From: Theristus sp. LFF4_11
Taxonomy: Eukaryota; Nematoda; Chromadorea; Monhysterida; Xyalidae
NCBI GenBank assembly: GCA_030248135.1
Contig: JASANC010004355.1
Coordinates: 186,001-250,000, forward strand
Direction: 5' to 3'
DNA length: 64,000 bases
Numbering within the stretch: position 1 is the stretch's first letter; every line of letters begins with the position of its first letter. This document shows positions 15,584 to 23,566 of this stretch, one piece after another. Below the pieces are notes generated by a model. That model searched no databases and was not told where the DNA came from. It saw only the letters and a list, made by a program, of their open reading frames with translations. The position numbers and the translations under genes are program-made.

Positions 15584-15905
15584 TTTGGTTTACTCCGTCT
15601 GATTTGATGTATTCAAAGAAAAGTTCGTCACCTGAAAGACTGTGGGCGAAAAGCAGTGTTACGCCATTCTGACTCACTTGGGTAATAGTTTGCTCCCAGT
15701 GATCATGCTCATCCCATAGAGAGCCATCTGCGTGCAGAAAGTCATAAGTTGGGAGCGTTAAAATATTCACTGAGAGAATTTTATGGGTTTCAAAAATAGG
15801 TGAGTATTCCTCAATTAGCTCATCTAATTCTCTACGGTTAAATTGGCCTTTATCTGGTATGTCGCTTTCGCTGTTTGTCTTACTTTCTAACGTTACTGAT
15901 AACAT
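15576..15905 (-). CDS. hypothetical acidic protein (109 aa)
   Basis: First gene of a two-gene operon with promoter 15940-15966. Begins MLSVTLESKTNSES. No family recognised. Confidence 0.5.
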   Translation of the reverse strand: MLSVTLESKTNSESDIPDKGQFNRRELDELIEEYSPIFETHKILSVNILTLPTYDFLHADGSLWDEHDHWEQTITQVSQNGVTLLFAHSLSGDELFFEYIKSDGVNQNA

Positions 15906-15939
15906 ACGGATTCCTAAACTGTGTTGTTACGATAGGGTT

Positions 15940-15966
15940 ATTATGAATGCTTCTAGGCTCACACAA
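15940..15966 (-). promoter_or_regulatory. promoter with upstream palindrome
   Basis: TTGTGT - 15 bp - CATAAT. Site tgtctgttgaagaca at 15979-15993, 12 bp upstream. Confidence 0.7.
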
Positions 15967-16019
15967 CCCAGTCAGCAATGTCTGTTGAAGACATCGCTGA
16001 CTTTCGCAAATCAAGATAG

Positions 16020-16562
16020 CTAGATTTTGTTGCTAACAACCTTTAGCAGGCGCTCTTCAACCCATGAGGCTTTATCCTCAGTCATAGCCATGCCGACAAT
16101 GACTCCGTTGAAGGTTATAGGAAAGATAGGATAATCGTGACGCTCTCCGCGTAAGCTGTTTTCAAGCGACACGGGAAGGGCAGTGTATCCTCGCTCTTTG
16201 GTATCATCCCAGCTACTCTTTTCACCGTTTATTTGTGGTTCGTATTTAGCGAGATAGTCCACCAACGAAAACAGCACGGGGGTAATAAGAAAAGCGGTAA
16301 CGCCTCGGCCTTCCTCAGCAAAACCATATACATCACTGTTGTGGGGCTTACCCTCCAGTAGGTAGGAGGGAGAAACGTTGAAGTACAAACCTATACCAAG
16401 CAACACATCCGTATTAACGGTGCGTCGAGCCCCCGTTTTCATTGTACTGAATGCAGATGCTGAAAATCCTTGCCCCTTCTTGTGAGCGAACTCTGATAAC
16501 TGGGCAACAGATGCACTCTTAAACAATGTAATAGCCTTAAAAACCTGACTGAACATGCTCAT
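16020..16562 (-). CDS. putative HTH (Cro/CI-like) DNA-binding protein
   Basis: 180 residues. The first ~75 read like a helix-turn-helix domain: AQLSEFAHKKGQGFSASAFSTMKTG with a following LGIGLYFNVSPSYLLEG, which matches the usual XRE/phage-repressor ending (xxLGVSxxYLLxG). The C-terminal part is a separate domain of unknown type. It follows 16567-16989 by 4 bp. It is a candidate regulator for the palindrome regulon, though I have no direct link. Confidence 0.5.
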   Translation of the reverse strand: MSMFSQVFKAITLFKSASVAQLSEFAHKKGQGFSASAFSTMKTGARRTVNTDVLLGIGLYFNVSPSYLLEGKPHNSDVYGFAEEGRGVTAFLITPVLFSLVDYLAKYEPQINGEKSSWDDTKERGYTALPVSLENSLRGERHDYPIFPITFNGVIVGMAMTEDKASWVEERLLKVVSNKI

Positions 16563-16566
16563 CGTT

Positions 16567-16989
16567 CTACTCAGCTCCCATTAAGTCGGTCATCACAGAT
16601 AAATCAAAATAGTTTTCAAACCATAACCAGATTTCGAATCGCTCTGTGCCTACATCAAAATGTAGAAACGGTTGTTCGATATAGTCGTCATCATTTGTGG
16701 TTACATCACTGAAAACACCCCAAAGGATTTCGGCGACGTAAATGGCATTATCGAGAGGCCAAATGTTGCCCTGAGGGTGCTTTACGCGCTCAGTAACTAC
16801 ATAACACCACGCTTCCTGCTTAGTGGTGAATCCGCAGGATAATTCTGATAATGGCTCAGGGAATACGGCCTGATATTGCTCCCCATCAAAGGAAACGGTG
16901 AATCGATGAGAGCGGGTGGCTTCAATGTCAGCTAGTGAAGCATGAATAATAATATTGCGTGCATTTGTTGTCGCCAATTGCGTATGCAT
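16567..16989 (-). CDS. hypothetical protein (140 aa)
   Basis: First gene of a two-gene operon with the HTH protein. Acidic, aromatic-rich C-terminus (FEIWLWFENYFDLSVMTDLM). No family recognised. Confidence 0.5.
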   Translation of the reverse strand: MHTQLATTNARNIIIHASLADIEATRSHRFTVSFDGEQYQAVFPEPLSELSCGFTTKQEAWCYVVTERVKHPQGNIWPLDNAIYVAEILWGVFSDVTTNDDDYIEQPFLHFDVGTERFEIWLWFENYFDLSVMTDLMGAE

Positions 16990-17018
16990 GTGTGTTCTCC
17001 TACATATTGCATGTAGGT

Positions 17019-17045
17019 AGAATATCTATATTTAGAATGTGGCAA
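17019..17045 (-). promoter_or_regulatory. promoter with upstream palindrome
   Basis: TTGCCA - 15 bp - TATTCT. Site tgtccatcaaggaca at 17058-17072, 12 bp upstream. Confidence 0.7.
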
Positions 17046-17090
17046 GTGGTAACAGAATGTCCATCAAGGACAACTAATAACTATGGGTAA

Positions 17091-17303
17091 TTACTTAAAT
17101 GCTATGACTTTTGCTGGTTTACGGAGAGAAACACTTTCACAACGAACCCACATCCATTCGTCGGCAGGAAATTCACCTTTGCTTGGTACAAGTGCGAACA
17201 GAGCTTCTGGGAAGTTTGTAGCGATGACGTAAAACAAATCACCTTCATACTCTACATACATGTTCGCATGATGAGCCATGGAATCAAATTCTGCTCTTTG
17301 CAT
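17091..17303 (-). CDS. hypothetical protein (70 aa)
   Basis: Small protein (MQRAEFDSMAHHANMYVEYE...) with a basic C-terminus. No promoter of the common type precedes it. No family recognised. Confidence 0.45.
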   Translation of the reverse strand: MQRAEFDSMAHHANMYVEYEGDLFYVIATNFPEALFALVPSKGEFPADEWMWVRCESVSLRKPAKVIAFK

Positions 17304-17521
17304 ACATCAGTTACGAAGTAAATTATATATTGCTAATATACCCTATTTTTGTATTCTCTGAGAACAAAAAAAATCTACCGAAGACACAAGAGTGATGCCG
17401 AGACTGCAAAATTGAGGTACATCAATAATTAAGATGTTTCACCTGTAGACGAAAGTATAAAGTGGTGCTAGATTTCGCATCGCACTAAATTTGTGCATTT
17501 GATTATTAAAAGGAAGTACAT

Positions 17522-18139
17522 ATGCAACTTAAAAGTAAAATCACAGCATCTTTAGCTGCACTTATCGCAGCATCTTTTCCAGCAGTAGCTGATGATTATG
17601 CGGGTAATGCGCCAAAATGGGATCTTGTTGAAGTAGGCTACGTAGAAGCCGACTTCGATGACGATGACGCATCACCATCTGGCTTTAACGCTTCGTTCCT
17701 AAAATCACTAGGTGAAAACTTTTTCCTTACAGGCCGCTACCGTGAAGTAAGTGAAGATGAAACGATTTCAGGTATTACAGTAGACGTTGAGTTATCACAA
17801 GTGTCAGTAGGCGCTGGTTATAAATACGGCGTGACTAAAAACACTGACGTTTTTGCGCAGATCACATATGAAAACTTAGAGCTTAGCGCTTCAGCACAAG
17901 GCGAGTCTGGCTCAGAAGACGAAAACGGCTTCGGTGCTGCTGTGGGCGTTCGTTCAATGGTTGTTGACCAACTAGAGCTAAGCGCACAAATTGGTTACCT
18001 AGACATCGCTGATGAATCAGAAACAGCATTCAGTGCTTCGGCCTACTACTACTTCACAAACAATGTAGCTATTGGCGCGACCTACGAAATGTGGGATGGC
18101 GTTGACTTCATGGGTGCTAACTTACGTTACGCATTCTAA
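17522..18139 (+). CDS. outer membrane beta-barrel protein
   Basis: 205 residues. A signal peptide (LKSKITASLAALIAASFPAVA, cleaved after VADD-type site near residue 24) precedes alternating amphipathic strands, many ending in aromatic residues, and a terminal Phe (NLRYAF) typical of BAM-inserted barrels. Size fits an 8-stranded OmpA/OmpW-like barrel without a peptidoglycan-binding domain. AAAAGGAAG lies ahead of the ATG. One of the few plus-strand genes, with its own terminator. Role unknown: possibly adhesion, phage receptor or small-solute uptake. Confidence 0.8.
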   Translation: MQLKSKITASLAALIAASFPAVADDYAGNAPKWDLVEVGYVEADFDDDDASPSGFNASFLKSLGENFFLTGRYREVSEDETISGITVDVELSQVSVGAGYKYGVTKNTDVFAQITYENLELSASAQGESGSEDENGFGAAVGVRSMVVDQLELSAQIGYLDIADESETAFSASAYYYFTNNVAIGATYEMWDGVDFMGANLRYAF

Positions 18140-18165
18140 AGTTTCTTCAATAGAACGATCTTCAA

Positions 18166-18197
18166 TAAAAAACCCGTCCAAATGACGGGTTTTTTTA
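18166..18197 (+). terminator. rho-independent terminator
   Basis: CCCGTC, 5-base loop, GACGGG and eight T, just after the beta-barrel gene. The stem is the same as that at 304-320. Confidence 0.9.
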
Positions 18198-18222
18198 TGA
18201 CTGTTGAAAGTGGCAGGCTTAG

Positions 18223-18474
18223 CTACTCCTCCCAGTAAAATGTTTCACGGAATTGAGAAGTCATGTCGACGTTGTTGAATGAGTACTCCATATCAACATC
18301 AGCGTCATCTTCATTGCCACCGTGCTGTTCAATGACATATTTACGAATGTCATCCATATTAAGGTCGCTTGGAACTGCTAGCACTTGAATATCTGAGTCG
18401 GTATCTTCCACAACATTATCAATACCAACCTCGGCTACAATAGCCTCTGCTACAAATCGAGTGACTAATATCAT
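18223..18474 (-). CDS. acidic hypothetical protein (83 aa)
   Basis: Second gene of an operon, 2 bp after the previous stop. Starts MILVTRFVAEAIVAEVGIDN and becomes highly acidic (GGNEDDADVDMEYS). No family recognised. Confidence 0.5.
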   Translation of the reverse strand: MILVTRFVAEAIVAEVGIDNVVEDTDSDIQVLAVPSDLNMDDIRKYVIEQHGGNEDDADVDMEYSFNNVDMTSQFRETFYWEE

Positions 18475-18476
18475 GA

Positions 18477-18788
18477 CTATGCTTCCTCAGTCGTTTGGTA
18501 TAGTTCGCTGTTTGGATTTCTAAGCTGCTCTATGAATGATTCTGCTTGTTCTTTGAAGCTAGCCTTTACGGTATTAAAAGTGCCGTCTGGTTGACGATAG
18601 TTAATAAAAAATGCACTACCAGAAGTCATGTGAACTTCGTCATCATAATCAGGAGAAGATGGGCGATTATCTAGGGCAGTAACCAAATCCACCGTGAACT
18701 TAATGTGTACCTTCTTACCTGCACTATTCTGTGTGGGCGTATTGTTAGTGATAAGGCGTGTGCGGTATAAATCTTTTAGTGACGACAT
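18477..18788 (-). CDS. hypothetical protein (103 aa)
   Basis: First gene of a two-gene operon with promoter 18832-18858. Begins MSSLKDLYRTRLITNNTP. No family recognised. Confidence 0.5.
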   Translation of the reverse strand: MSSLKDLYRTRLITNNTPTQNSAGKKVHIKFTVDLVTALDNRPSSPDYDDEVHMTSGSAFFINYRQPDGTFNTVKASFKEQAESFIEQLRNPNSELYQTTEEA

Positions 18789-18820
18789 AGCATGGTTTCC
18801 TGTGTATCTTTGAAATCAAG

Positions 18821-18849
18821 TTGATATGGCTATACTGTCATGAATAAAA
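18821..18849 (+). promoter_or_regulatory. plus-strand sigma70-like promoter
   Basis: TTGATA - 17 bp - ATAAAA. It overlaps the minus-strand promoter at 18832-18858 and would serve the plus-strand leader gene at 18895. Confidence 0.5.
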
Positions 18850-18858
18850 ATGACGCAA
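18832..18858 (-). promoter_or_regulatory. promoter with upstream palindrome
   Basis: TTGCGT - 15 bp - CAGTAT. Site ggtcttcgatagaga at 18871-18885, 12 bp upstream. The site falls between this promoter and the divergent plus-strand gene, so it could act on both. Confidence 0.65.
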
Positions 18859-18894
18859 GTGGAGCACCAAGGTCTTCGATAGAGATAGTTAGCA

Positions 18895-19029
18895 ATGAAC
18901 AAAAAGGCACCAGAAATATCCCAAAAATCTACCTCTGTGGTAGATTTGTTAAGGAAATTTGCAATTAGATACTTTGGGTATAAGGTTGCCGTAAATCTAC
19001 AAAGGAGATTTACATCATGCATCAAATAA
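18895..19029 (+). CDS. leader-like small protein (44 aa)
   Basis: ATG at 18895, begins MNKKAPEISQKSTSVVDLL, basic overall. Its coding sequence contains two hairpins (18925-18947 and 18991-19013); the second buries the ribosome-binding site of the next ORF. The stop lies just past the next ORF's start, as in translational attenuation or coupling. Could be a leader peptide more than a functional protein. Confidence 0.5.
   Translation: MNKKAPEISQKSTSVVDLLRKFAIRYFGYKVAVNLQRRFTSCIK
18925..19013 (+). promoter_or_regulatory. putative translational attenuator (four-arm hairpins)
   Basis: Arm 1 AAATCTACC (18925-18933) pairs with arm 2 GGTAGATTT (18939-18947). Arm 3 GTAAATCT (18991-18998) pairs with arm 4 AGATTTAC (19006-19013), and AAAGGAG lies in the loop and arm 4. 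Arm 2 can instead pair with AAATCTAC of arm 3 (8 bp), which would free the ribosome-binding site. Confidence 0.6.
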
Positions 19030-19220
19030 TCGCAATAAATGGAATCAAATAGCTGGCCAATGTTACAGACCAAGAACCGCAAATAGAGCCTCAACACACT
19101 GAAATAAATAAATTGATCAAACACGGTGTTGTTGGGGAGGAAGCCGTTGCGCAATGGGTTACGCAATTTACAGACTTGGACTTCGAGACGACAGACAAAC
19201 CATCATCGTTGTTTCTGTAG
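19017..19220 (+). pseudogene. small ORF interrupted by in-frame amber codon
   Basis: ATG at 19017 with AAAGGAG 9 bp upstream. After 11 codons (MHQIIAINGIK) comes TAG at 19050-19052, then the same frame stays open for 55 codons (LANVTDQEPQ... ending PSSLFL) to a second TAG. The remainder looks like a real acidic helical protein. Either a nonsense mutant, an 11-residue peptide gene, or a readthrough product. Confidence 0.45.
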
Positions 19221-19231
19221 TGCCCTAAACG

Positions 19232-19255
19232 AAAAAAGGGGCATTGTGCCCCTTT
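19232..19255 (-). terminator. rho-independent terminator
   Basis: GGGGCA, 3-base loop, TGCCCC, with six T on the minus strand, after the gene at 19275-19586. It could also stop plus-strand transcripts. Confidence 0.8.
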
Positions 19256-19274
19256 GTCTATCAAAGATAATTCA

Positions 19275-19586
19275 TCATGCAGCCACACAGTCTAAATACA
19301 AGCAGTGGTAGCAATCTGCAACATAGCCGTAAAGGTTGCCGAGGACTTCCTTACACTCACTGGCCGCATTCTCACTCACTTCACCTTTCTTTATCATAGA
19401 TTCGATAACCTGAAGACTCTGTGTTTGCTTGATTCGCCAGCTTGCGATTCGACTTTTTAATCGCGCTTTTGGCAGGCAGAGCATTTCGGCTTTTTCTAAA
19501 TCAGCTTGTAGGCTGTTAATTTTAAGCGTGGCCTCGTACTCCTTCTTCCAGTATGAGGCGAATCGACGCTTCTGTGCATTAGTCAT
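19275..19586 (-). CDS. basic coiled-coil-like protein (103 aa)
   Basis: Start at ATG 19586 with GGAGGAAGG just upstream; the longer in-frame version to 19646 would overlap the upstream gene widely. Lys/Arg-rich helical N-terminus (TNAQKRRFASYWKKEYEATL) and five cysteines, three in the last 20 residues (CYHCLYLDC). Overlaps the stop region of 19597-19914. Confidence 0.55.
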   Translation of the reverse strand: MTNAQKRRFASYWKKEYEATLKINSLQADLEKAEMLCLPKARLKSRIASWRIKQTQSLQVIESMIKKGEVSENAASECKEVLGNLYGYVADCYHCLYLDCVAA

Positions 19587-19596
19587 ATCCTTCCTC

Positions 19597-19914
19597 CTAC
19601 GCGATTTCTTCAAGGTATTCGGCATGCTTCTCAAGCAGCGCTTCAACTAAGCTGTGAGCTTCAGAGCGGCTATCACGCTTGTAGGTCTTACCATTGAAAA
19701 CAACTTCGAATGAAGAGCCTGTGATAAAACGTACAGACTCATCATAACAAGACGCACCTTCTTCGTTTGAACAGGCCGTTACGACAAACACTTCTAGCGA
19801 TAACTTAGCTTTGTGATCGTGCCATGCGGCAATACGTTGACGGAACACCCCAGCAAAATCGTTTTCATTAAGGAATTCTTTAATTTGGTTCTTAGAGATA
19901 GTGTCGATGTTCAT
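19597..19914 (-). CDS. hypothetical protein (105 aa)
   Basis: First gene of a two-gene operon with promoter 19970-19996. Begins MNIDTISKNQIKEFLNENDF. No family recognised. Confidence 0.5.
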   Translation of the reverse strand: MNIDTISKNQIKEFLNENDFAGVFRQRIAAWHDHKAKLSLEVFVVTACSNEEGASCYDESVRFITGSSFEVVFNGKTYKRDSRSEAHSLVEALLEKHAEYLEEIA

Positions 19915-19969
19915 GGCGTTATCCTTTTAGCGTTCGCATCAAATGATGCGTTGTTCTGTGTACGTATTT

Positions 19970-19996
19970 AGATTAACGCAATGGTTGATACCGCAA
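19970..19996 (-). promoter_or_regulatory. promoter with upstream palindrome
   Basis: TTGCGG - 15 bp - TAATCT. Site tgtctaccaaggaaa at 20019-20033, 22 bp upstream. Confidence 0.65.
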
Positions 19997-20089
19997 CCCC
20001 TCTCACTAACGAGAGACATGTCTACCAAGGAAATGTAACAATTAGTTAGGCTAACAAGAGGCATTTAGGTATAGAGAATTGACAAAGCA

Positions 20090-20127
20090 AAAAATAAAAA
20101 AGGGAGTATGGTTGCCATACTCCCTTC
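20090..20127 (-). terminator. strong rho-independent terminator
   Basis: GGGAGTATGG, 3-base loop, CCATACTCCC followed by a T6 run on the minus strand, after the gene at 20179-20535. Confidence 0.9.
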
Positions 20128-20178
20128 TCGGTTAATCAAAGCCAAGGCACAAAATCTGGGCCTGTCAAAACATACCTA

Positions 20179-20535
20179 TCAGTGAGCCTTATCTGAAAGG
20201 CGTTTCTGCCAATATTCGGCAGTCGCGATACCTTCAATAAGAGGTAGTGTGATGTCGTGGTATCTATCTAACCATGCTAGCAACTGAGGCACTTCTGAGA
20301 CGGTCTTTTTTGCGTGCTTCATATACATGGTTAAGATCGAGTAAATCTGCTTATCTGTAGCATTCAGGCCATGCATTGACTCTAGCCAAGCCTTGAAACC
20401 GTTCGCATCGAGATAGCTCTGTTTGAACTTTTCGAATGAAGGTGGCACATCCATAAAAGTAATATACTTTTCTACTTTACGGTCATAGATAGGGCGAAGA
20501 AATTCATCAAAGGTTTGAAAAGTCGCAGTATTCAT
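20179..20535 (-). CDS. hypothetical protein (118 aa)
   Basis: Helical protein (MNTATFQTFDEFLRPIYDRKV...). Single-gene unit with promoter 20570-20596 and strong terminator. No family recognised. Confidence 0.55.
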   Translation of the reverse strand: MNTATFQTFDEFLRPIYDRKVEKYITFMDVPPSFEKFKQSYLDANGFKAWLESMHGLNATDKQIYSILTMYMKHAKKTVSEVPQLLAWLDRYHDITLPLIEGIATAEYWQKRLSDKAH

Positions 20536-20569
20536 AGCAATTTCCTGTGCTGTTTTTGTGGACGTATTT

Positions 20570-20596
20570 ATTATGTCACCTGTTTCGATAGCGCAA
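20570..20596 (-). promoter_or_regulatory. promoter
   Basis: TTGCGC - 15 bp - CATAAT, nearly the consensus of this promoter class. The nearest good palindrome-like site, tgtctatcaaagata, is at 20676-20690 (79 bp upstream). Confidence 0.65.
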
Positions 20597-20725
20597 CCCC
20601 AACTTCAATAGGAACAGGAAGAACCATACTTTCAACATATTTCATTCGATAAAGAATAAATGGCAAAAAATGCTATGTCTATCAAAGATAAAGCATCGCT
20701 CATAACAAGCAGTTTTGAATAAAAA

Positions 20726-20770
20726 ATATCCACAGATATTGTGCGCACATTATGTTTTACCTGTGGATAA
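20726..20770. promoter_or_regulatory. DnaA-box inverted repeat
   Basis: tatccacag (20727-20735) and ctgtggata (20761-20769) form a 9-bp inverted repeat. The second contains a perfect DnaA box (TTATCCACA on the minus strand), the first a near match. Between them lies a 10-bp palindrome tgtgcgcaca (20740-20749). Flanks are AT-rich. Lies in a gene-free stretch 20691-20851. Confidence 0.6.
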
Positions 20771-20851
20771 GAGTCATCTTTTTAATCAGCTCAATGAGTA
20801 TTGATGCTTTCTAAAAGGCGCATAAACATTGCTTTGCCCTGCGCCCTGAAA

Positions 20852-21091
20852 TTATCTAAAAGAAATGTTATTTCTAGCACATGTATCACGTATAAGGTCG
20901 GCAACAACTGAAGCTTCCCACTTCATCAAATTCAACCGTAGACAAAGCTGGTTAAAGCGCTCCTGAGCAATACGATGCTTTCCATGGCGAACAGCGGAAA
21001 GTACAGGTTGAATATCGGTGTGAATTGGATGAGCCTGACTTCGCCAGTTGAGAGGTAGTCTTTGGCCGACTTTATAGATTCGAAGACTCAT
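20852..21091 (-). CDS. hypothetical protein (79 aa)
   Basis: Basic helical protein (MSLRIYKVGQRLPLNWRSQA...) with an RIAQERFNQLCLRLNL segment. Second gene of an operon, 2 bp after the previous stop. No family recognised. Confidence 0.5.
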   Translation of the reverse strand: MSLRIYKVGQRLPLNWRSQAHPIHTDIQPVLSAVRHGKHRIAQERFNQLCLRLNLMKWEASVVADLIRDTCARNNISFR

Positions 21092-21093
21092 TT

Positions 21094-21447
21094 TTAAACC
21101 TCGACTTGGGTACTTGGAAAGAGTTCAGTGAATATTGAGTCGCATAAGTTCCACTCCATTTCGGTAGGCGATAACCATGTAAGCGCATCTTGTATCAATA
21201 TCAGACTGTTATACTGCTCCTCTGCCCAGTCTTCACATGACATCTTGCCTTCGCCAAGCAAATCGAACAGGTTGTCAGGAGTTGGTGATTCAAGCTCTGT
21301 TATGCGCGTATGATAATAGTCCGTCGTTGCTATGCGGGGCTCATTCGGTGATAACTCTTCAGCTTCGCGGATACAAGCAATCCCGCCGTCTTCAGTGAGT
21401 ACGGTAAGTTCTTTTTCGTTCTCATCAACAAGCAATCTGAATTTCAT
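21094..21447 (-). CDS. acidic hypothetical protein (117 aa)
   Basis: ATG at 21447 is chosen because AAAGGAG lies 6 bp upstream; an earlier start at 21474 lacks one. Acidic (contains TVLTEDGGIACIREAEELSP). No family recognised. Confidence 0.5.
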   Translation of the reverse strand: MKFRLLVDENEKELTVLTEDGGIACIREAEELSPNEPRIATTDYYHTRITELESPTPDNLFDLLGEGKMSCEDWAEEQYNSLILIQDALTWLSPTEMEWNLCDSIFTELFPSTQVEV

Positions 21448-21501
21448 AGCATTCTCCTTTGTTAGCAAAAACATACAAACGTTGTGTTCTGTATGATAAT
21501 T

Positions 21502-21528
21502 AGCTTAACTCAAGTGCTGATATGGCAA
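21502..21528 (-). promoter_or_regulatory. promoter
   Basis: TTGCCA - 15 bp - TAAGCT. No palindrome at the usual distances. Confidence 0.5.
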
Positions 21529-21540
21529 GGGCTAGTAAGG

Positions 21541-21567
21541 AAAAGCCCTCCTTAAGTTGAGGAGGGC
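21541..21567 (-). terminator. rho-independent terminator
   Basis: Minus strand GCCCTCC, 9-base loop, GGAGGGC, TTTT, after the large methyltransferase gene. Confidence 0.85.
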
Positions 21568-21584
21568 ACTGATTGGCAGTTGAA

Positions 21585-23450
21585 CTATTGAGGTTGGCAA
21601 GTCAACGAGAGAATATTGTTTGCCTGAATCTTCATGGTGTCACTGATAGACCATGCTTCATCCGTGGGCATTGTTTTACTGTCGGTCTCATCGGCAAAGT
21701 CTTCCTTAGAACGACACCACCCTAGAAGACGGCTAATAGTGACGTTAAACTTAAGCATCGCGGCCTGATTGAAGGCTAAATGACGATTGCCGTTTAGGTA
21801 GTACTTGATTTTAAGCAGGTCAATAGTCTTACCATCAGGCGTGTTACCTCGAATGAGATAAGCTTTGCCAGCTTCCATATTTTCGTAGGCCTCTGACATA
21901 TGCAGGTTGCTGTAACCCAGTAAACGAAAGACAACAATTAAATCGTTCGTGAATTGACGCGTATTTTCATTGATGCCATGTTCCCAAGAATAAGAACTAA
22001 AGTTACTAGAGCCAGAGTGAATAAAACGATAGTCTAGTACGCGTTTACATTCGCGTGACGGGTCGCCTTCCTCATATGAGCTATAACGCCAGCGGTCAGA
22101 GAACACGCGCTCATTGGACTTGTAGTAGCGCAAAATAGACTCTTCACTAGTCAGTTTTTTGTAAACTGAAATCAGAGAATCTTCGATCAACTCGTTACCC
22201 ATGTCCACCGCATACGAGATAACATAAACAGCGTTGGTATAGGTAAAATCAAGCGCGGTCTGTGATAGCTCATTAAGCAGGGCGGTTTTATTTTCGCTGG
22301 TGAGCTTTTCCTTTATCACATCGAGGTGATTAAATAACATCGACCAATATACGCGACGAAAGCCAAGAAGCTTGGCGCGAACGCCCGTTACTAAGTCTTC
22401 ATGTTTAACACCTAGCTCGCCTAATAGCGCTCCGTCTAATTGGCCAATCAATTTGTATTGATCCAGTGTGCGCGTCATATCTCTTTCGTATTGGTCTAGA
22501 AGAGCCCACAGCACGCCACGGCTTTTCACGACGTCGAAGGTTTCTGATGTTTCATCGTTCATTTCACGCTTGATACGTTCGCGTTCTACGTGCTCATTAA
22601 ATTCGTTTGTCGTCGTAGAATTGGTTTTCTTCAAGCCAAGCTCTTTATCGATAAACATCAAAAAAGGCGATGTTTTATTGATACCCAGCGATGCCCGGTA
22701 CGGGTGAAACATGCGATTTCTATCTTGAAAGCGTTTTTCATAGGCCGCCATCTCTTCAGCTACAGCTGCTGCGCTCATGTCCATGAAGCTAAAGCGAACT
22801 ACATGCACTTTAGCGCGAGCCTTTCGCTCAGCATCGAAAAAATCCGACTCGGCGAGAATTTCGCTGTATTCTAGCCCACGGTTTTGCATCGCTGCCTTGA
22901 TGTCTTTGTTATCTACCCAGCGTTGAGGAATGACCGCGTACAATACTGTAAAATCAAGCTCCTCAAGGATACGTGCTACCCATGCCGCATAATCACTATA
23001 GGGAGGGTTTACGAAAGCAAAATCGGCAGTTTTAGAAATTAGGTTCGTTTCATAAAAATCAGTGCCGATTAGGCTTATGCCTTGTGAACGGTAGGTGTTG
23101 ATATGAACGGTGCTTTTTTCAATCGCATAAGCTTTGAAAGGCTCATCTAGCTTATCTTTTTCTTCATTAAGCAAGTCACGCAGCGCCGTTACCACGCGAC
23201 CATCTCCGGCACCAATATCTAGGATAGTTGGTTGCTCGTTACGACTAGAAATTTCATAAGCTTCTTTCAGTCGAGCGATGTCGTTTTTAATGGTATCTAT
23301 CTGGCTTTTCGATGTGGGGTACCACTCGTAGTCTTGATTTGATTCACGAAGAGCCTTCAGCGTTTTGCTGGTGGTAACTGGCTCTACAGGGGCAATAAAA
23401 GTGCCGGTATCTGAATGGTCAAAACCAAAACTTGATTGAATATCTAACAT
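21585..23450 (-). CDS. class I methyltransferase with DUF4942-type C-terminal domain
   Basis: 621 residues. SAM-binding motif LDIGAGDGR near 75-83 and catalytic NPPYS near 148 place it with N6-adenine DNA methyltransferases. The C-terminal half matches the DUF4942 pattern, including YYLNGNRHLAFNQA near 545 (family: N-G-N-x-H-L-x-F). DUF4942 methyltransferases are common on plasmids and phages and lack a partner endonuclease. Monocistronic with promoter 23479-23505. Likely modifies plasmid or host DNA; the target is unknown. Confidence 0.75.
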   Translation of the reverse strand: MLDIQSSFGFDHSDTGTFIAPVEPVTTSKTLKALRESNQDYEWYPTSKSQIDTIKNDIARLKEAYEISSRNEQPTILDIGAGDGRVVTALRDLLNEEKDKLDEPFKAYAIEKSTVHINTYRSQGISLIGTDFYETNLISKTADFAFVNPPYSDYAAWVARILEELDFTVLYAVIPQRWVDNKDIKAAMQNRGLEYSEILAESDFFDAERKARAKVHVVRFSFMDMSAAAVAEEMAAYEKRFQDRNRMFHPYRASLGINKTSPFLMFIDKELGLKKTNSTTTNEFNEHVERERIKREMNDETSETFDVVKSRGVLWALLDQYERDMTRTLDQYKLIGQLDGALLGELGVKHEDLVTGVRAKLLGFRRVYWSMLFNHLDVIKEKLTSENKTALLNELSQTALDFTYTNAVYVISYAVDMGNELIEDSLISVYKKLTSEESILRYYKSNERVFSDRWRYSSYEEGDPSRECKRVLDYRFIHSGSSNFSSYSWEHGINENTRQFTNDLIVVFRLLGYSNLHMSEAYENMEAGKAYLIRGNTPDGKTIDLLKIKYYLNGNRHLAFNQAAMLKFNVTISRLLGWCRSKEDFADETDSKTMPTDEAWSISDTMKIQANNILSLTCQPQ

Positions 23451-23478
23451 AGCGAACTCCGTCTTAATTTATGAGTCC

Positions 23479-23505
23479 ACTTTACCGCCTGACCAGATAA
23501 CGCAA
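23479..23505 (-). promoter_or_regulatory. promoter with upstream palindrome
   Basis: TTGCGT - 15 bp - TAAAGT. Palindrome tgtcattggtagaca at 23518-23532, 12 bp upstream. Confidence 0.7.
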
Positions 23506-23566
23506 GGTTCTCACCATTGTCATTGGTAGACAGAGAAGGCGAGTTAATAGCTCGCCTTATTCGGTG

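Noticed and set aside
18816..19166. 116-codon minus-strand frame
   Set aside because: Covers the divergent promoters and the plus-strand cassette; looks like a shadow.
20740..20760. dif/XerCD-like resemblance (tgtgcgcaca then ttatgttttac)
   Set aside because: Both arms resemble dif halves but the 6-bp centre is missing; explained better as a palindrome between DnaA boxes.
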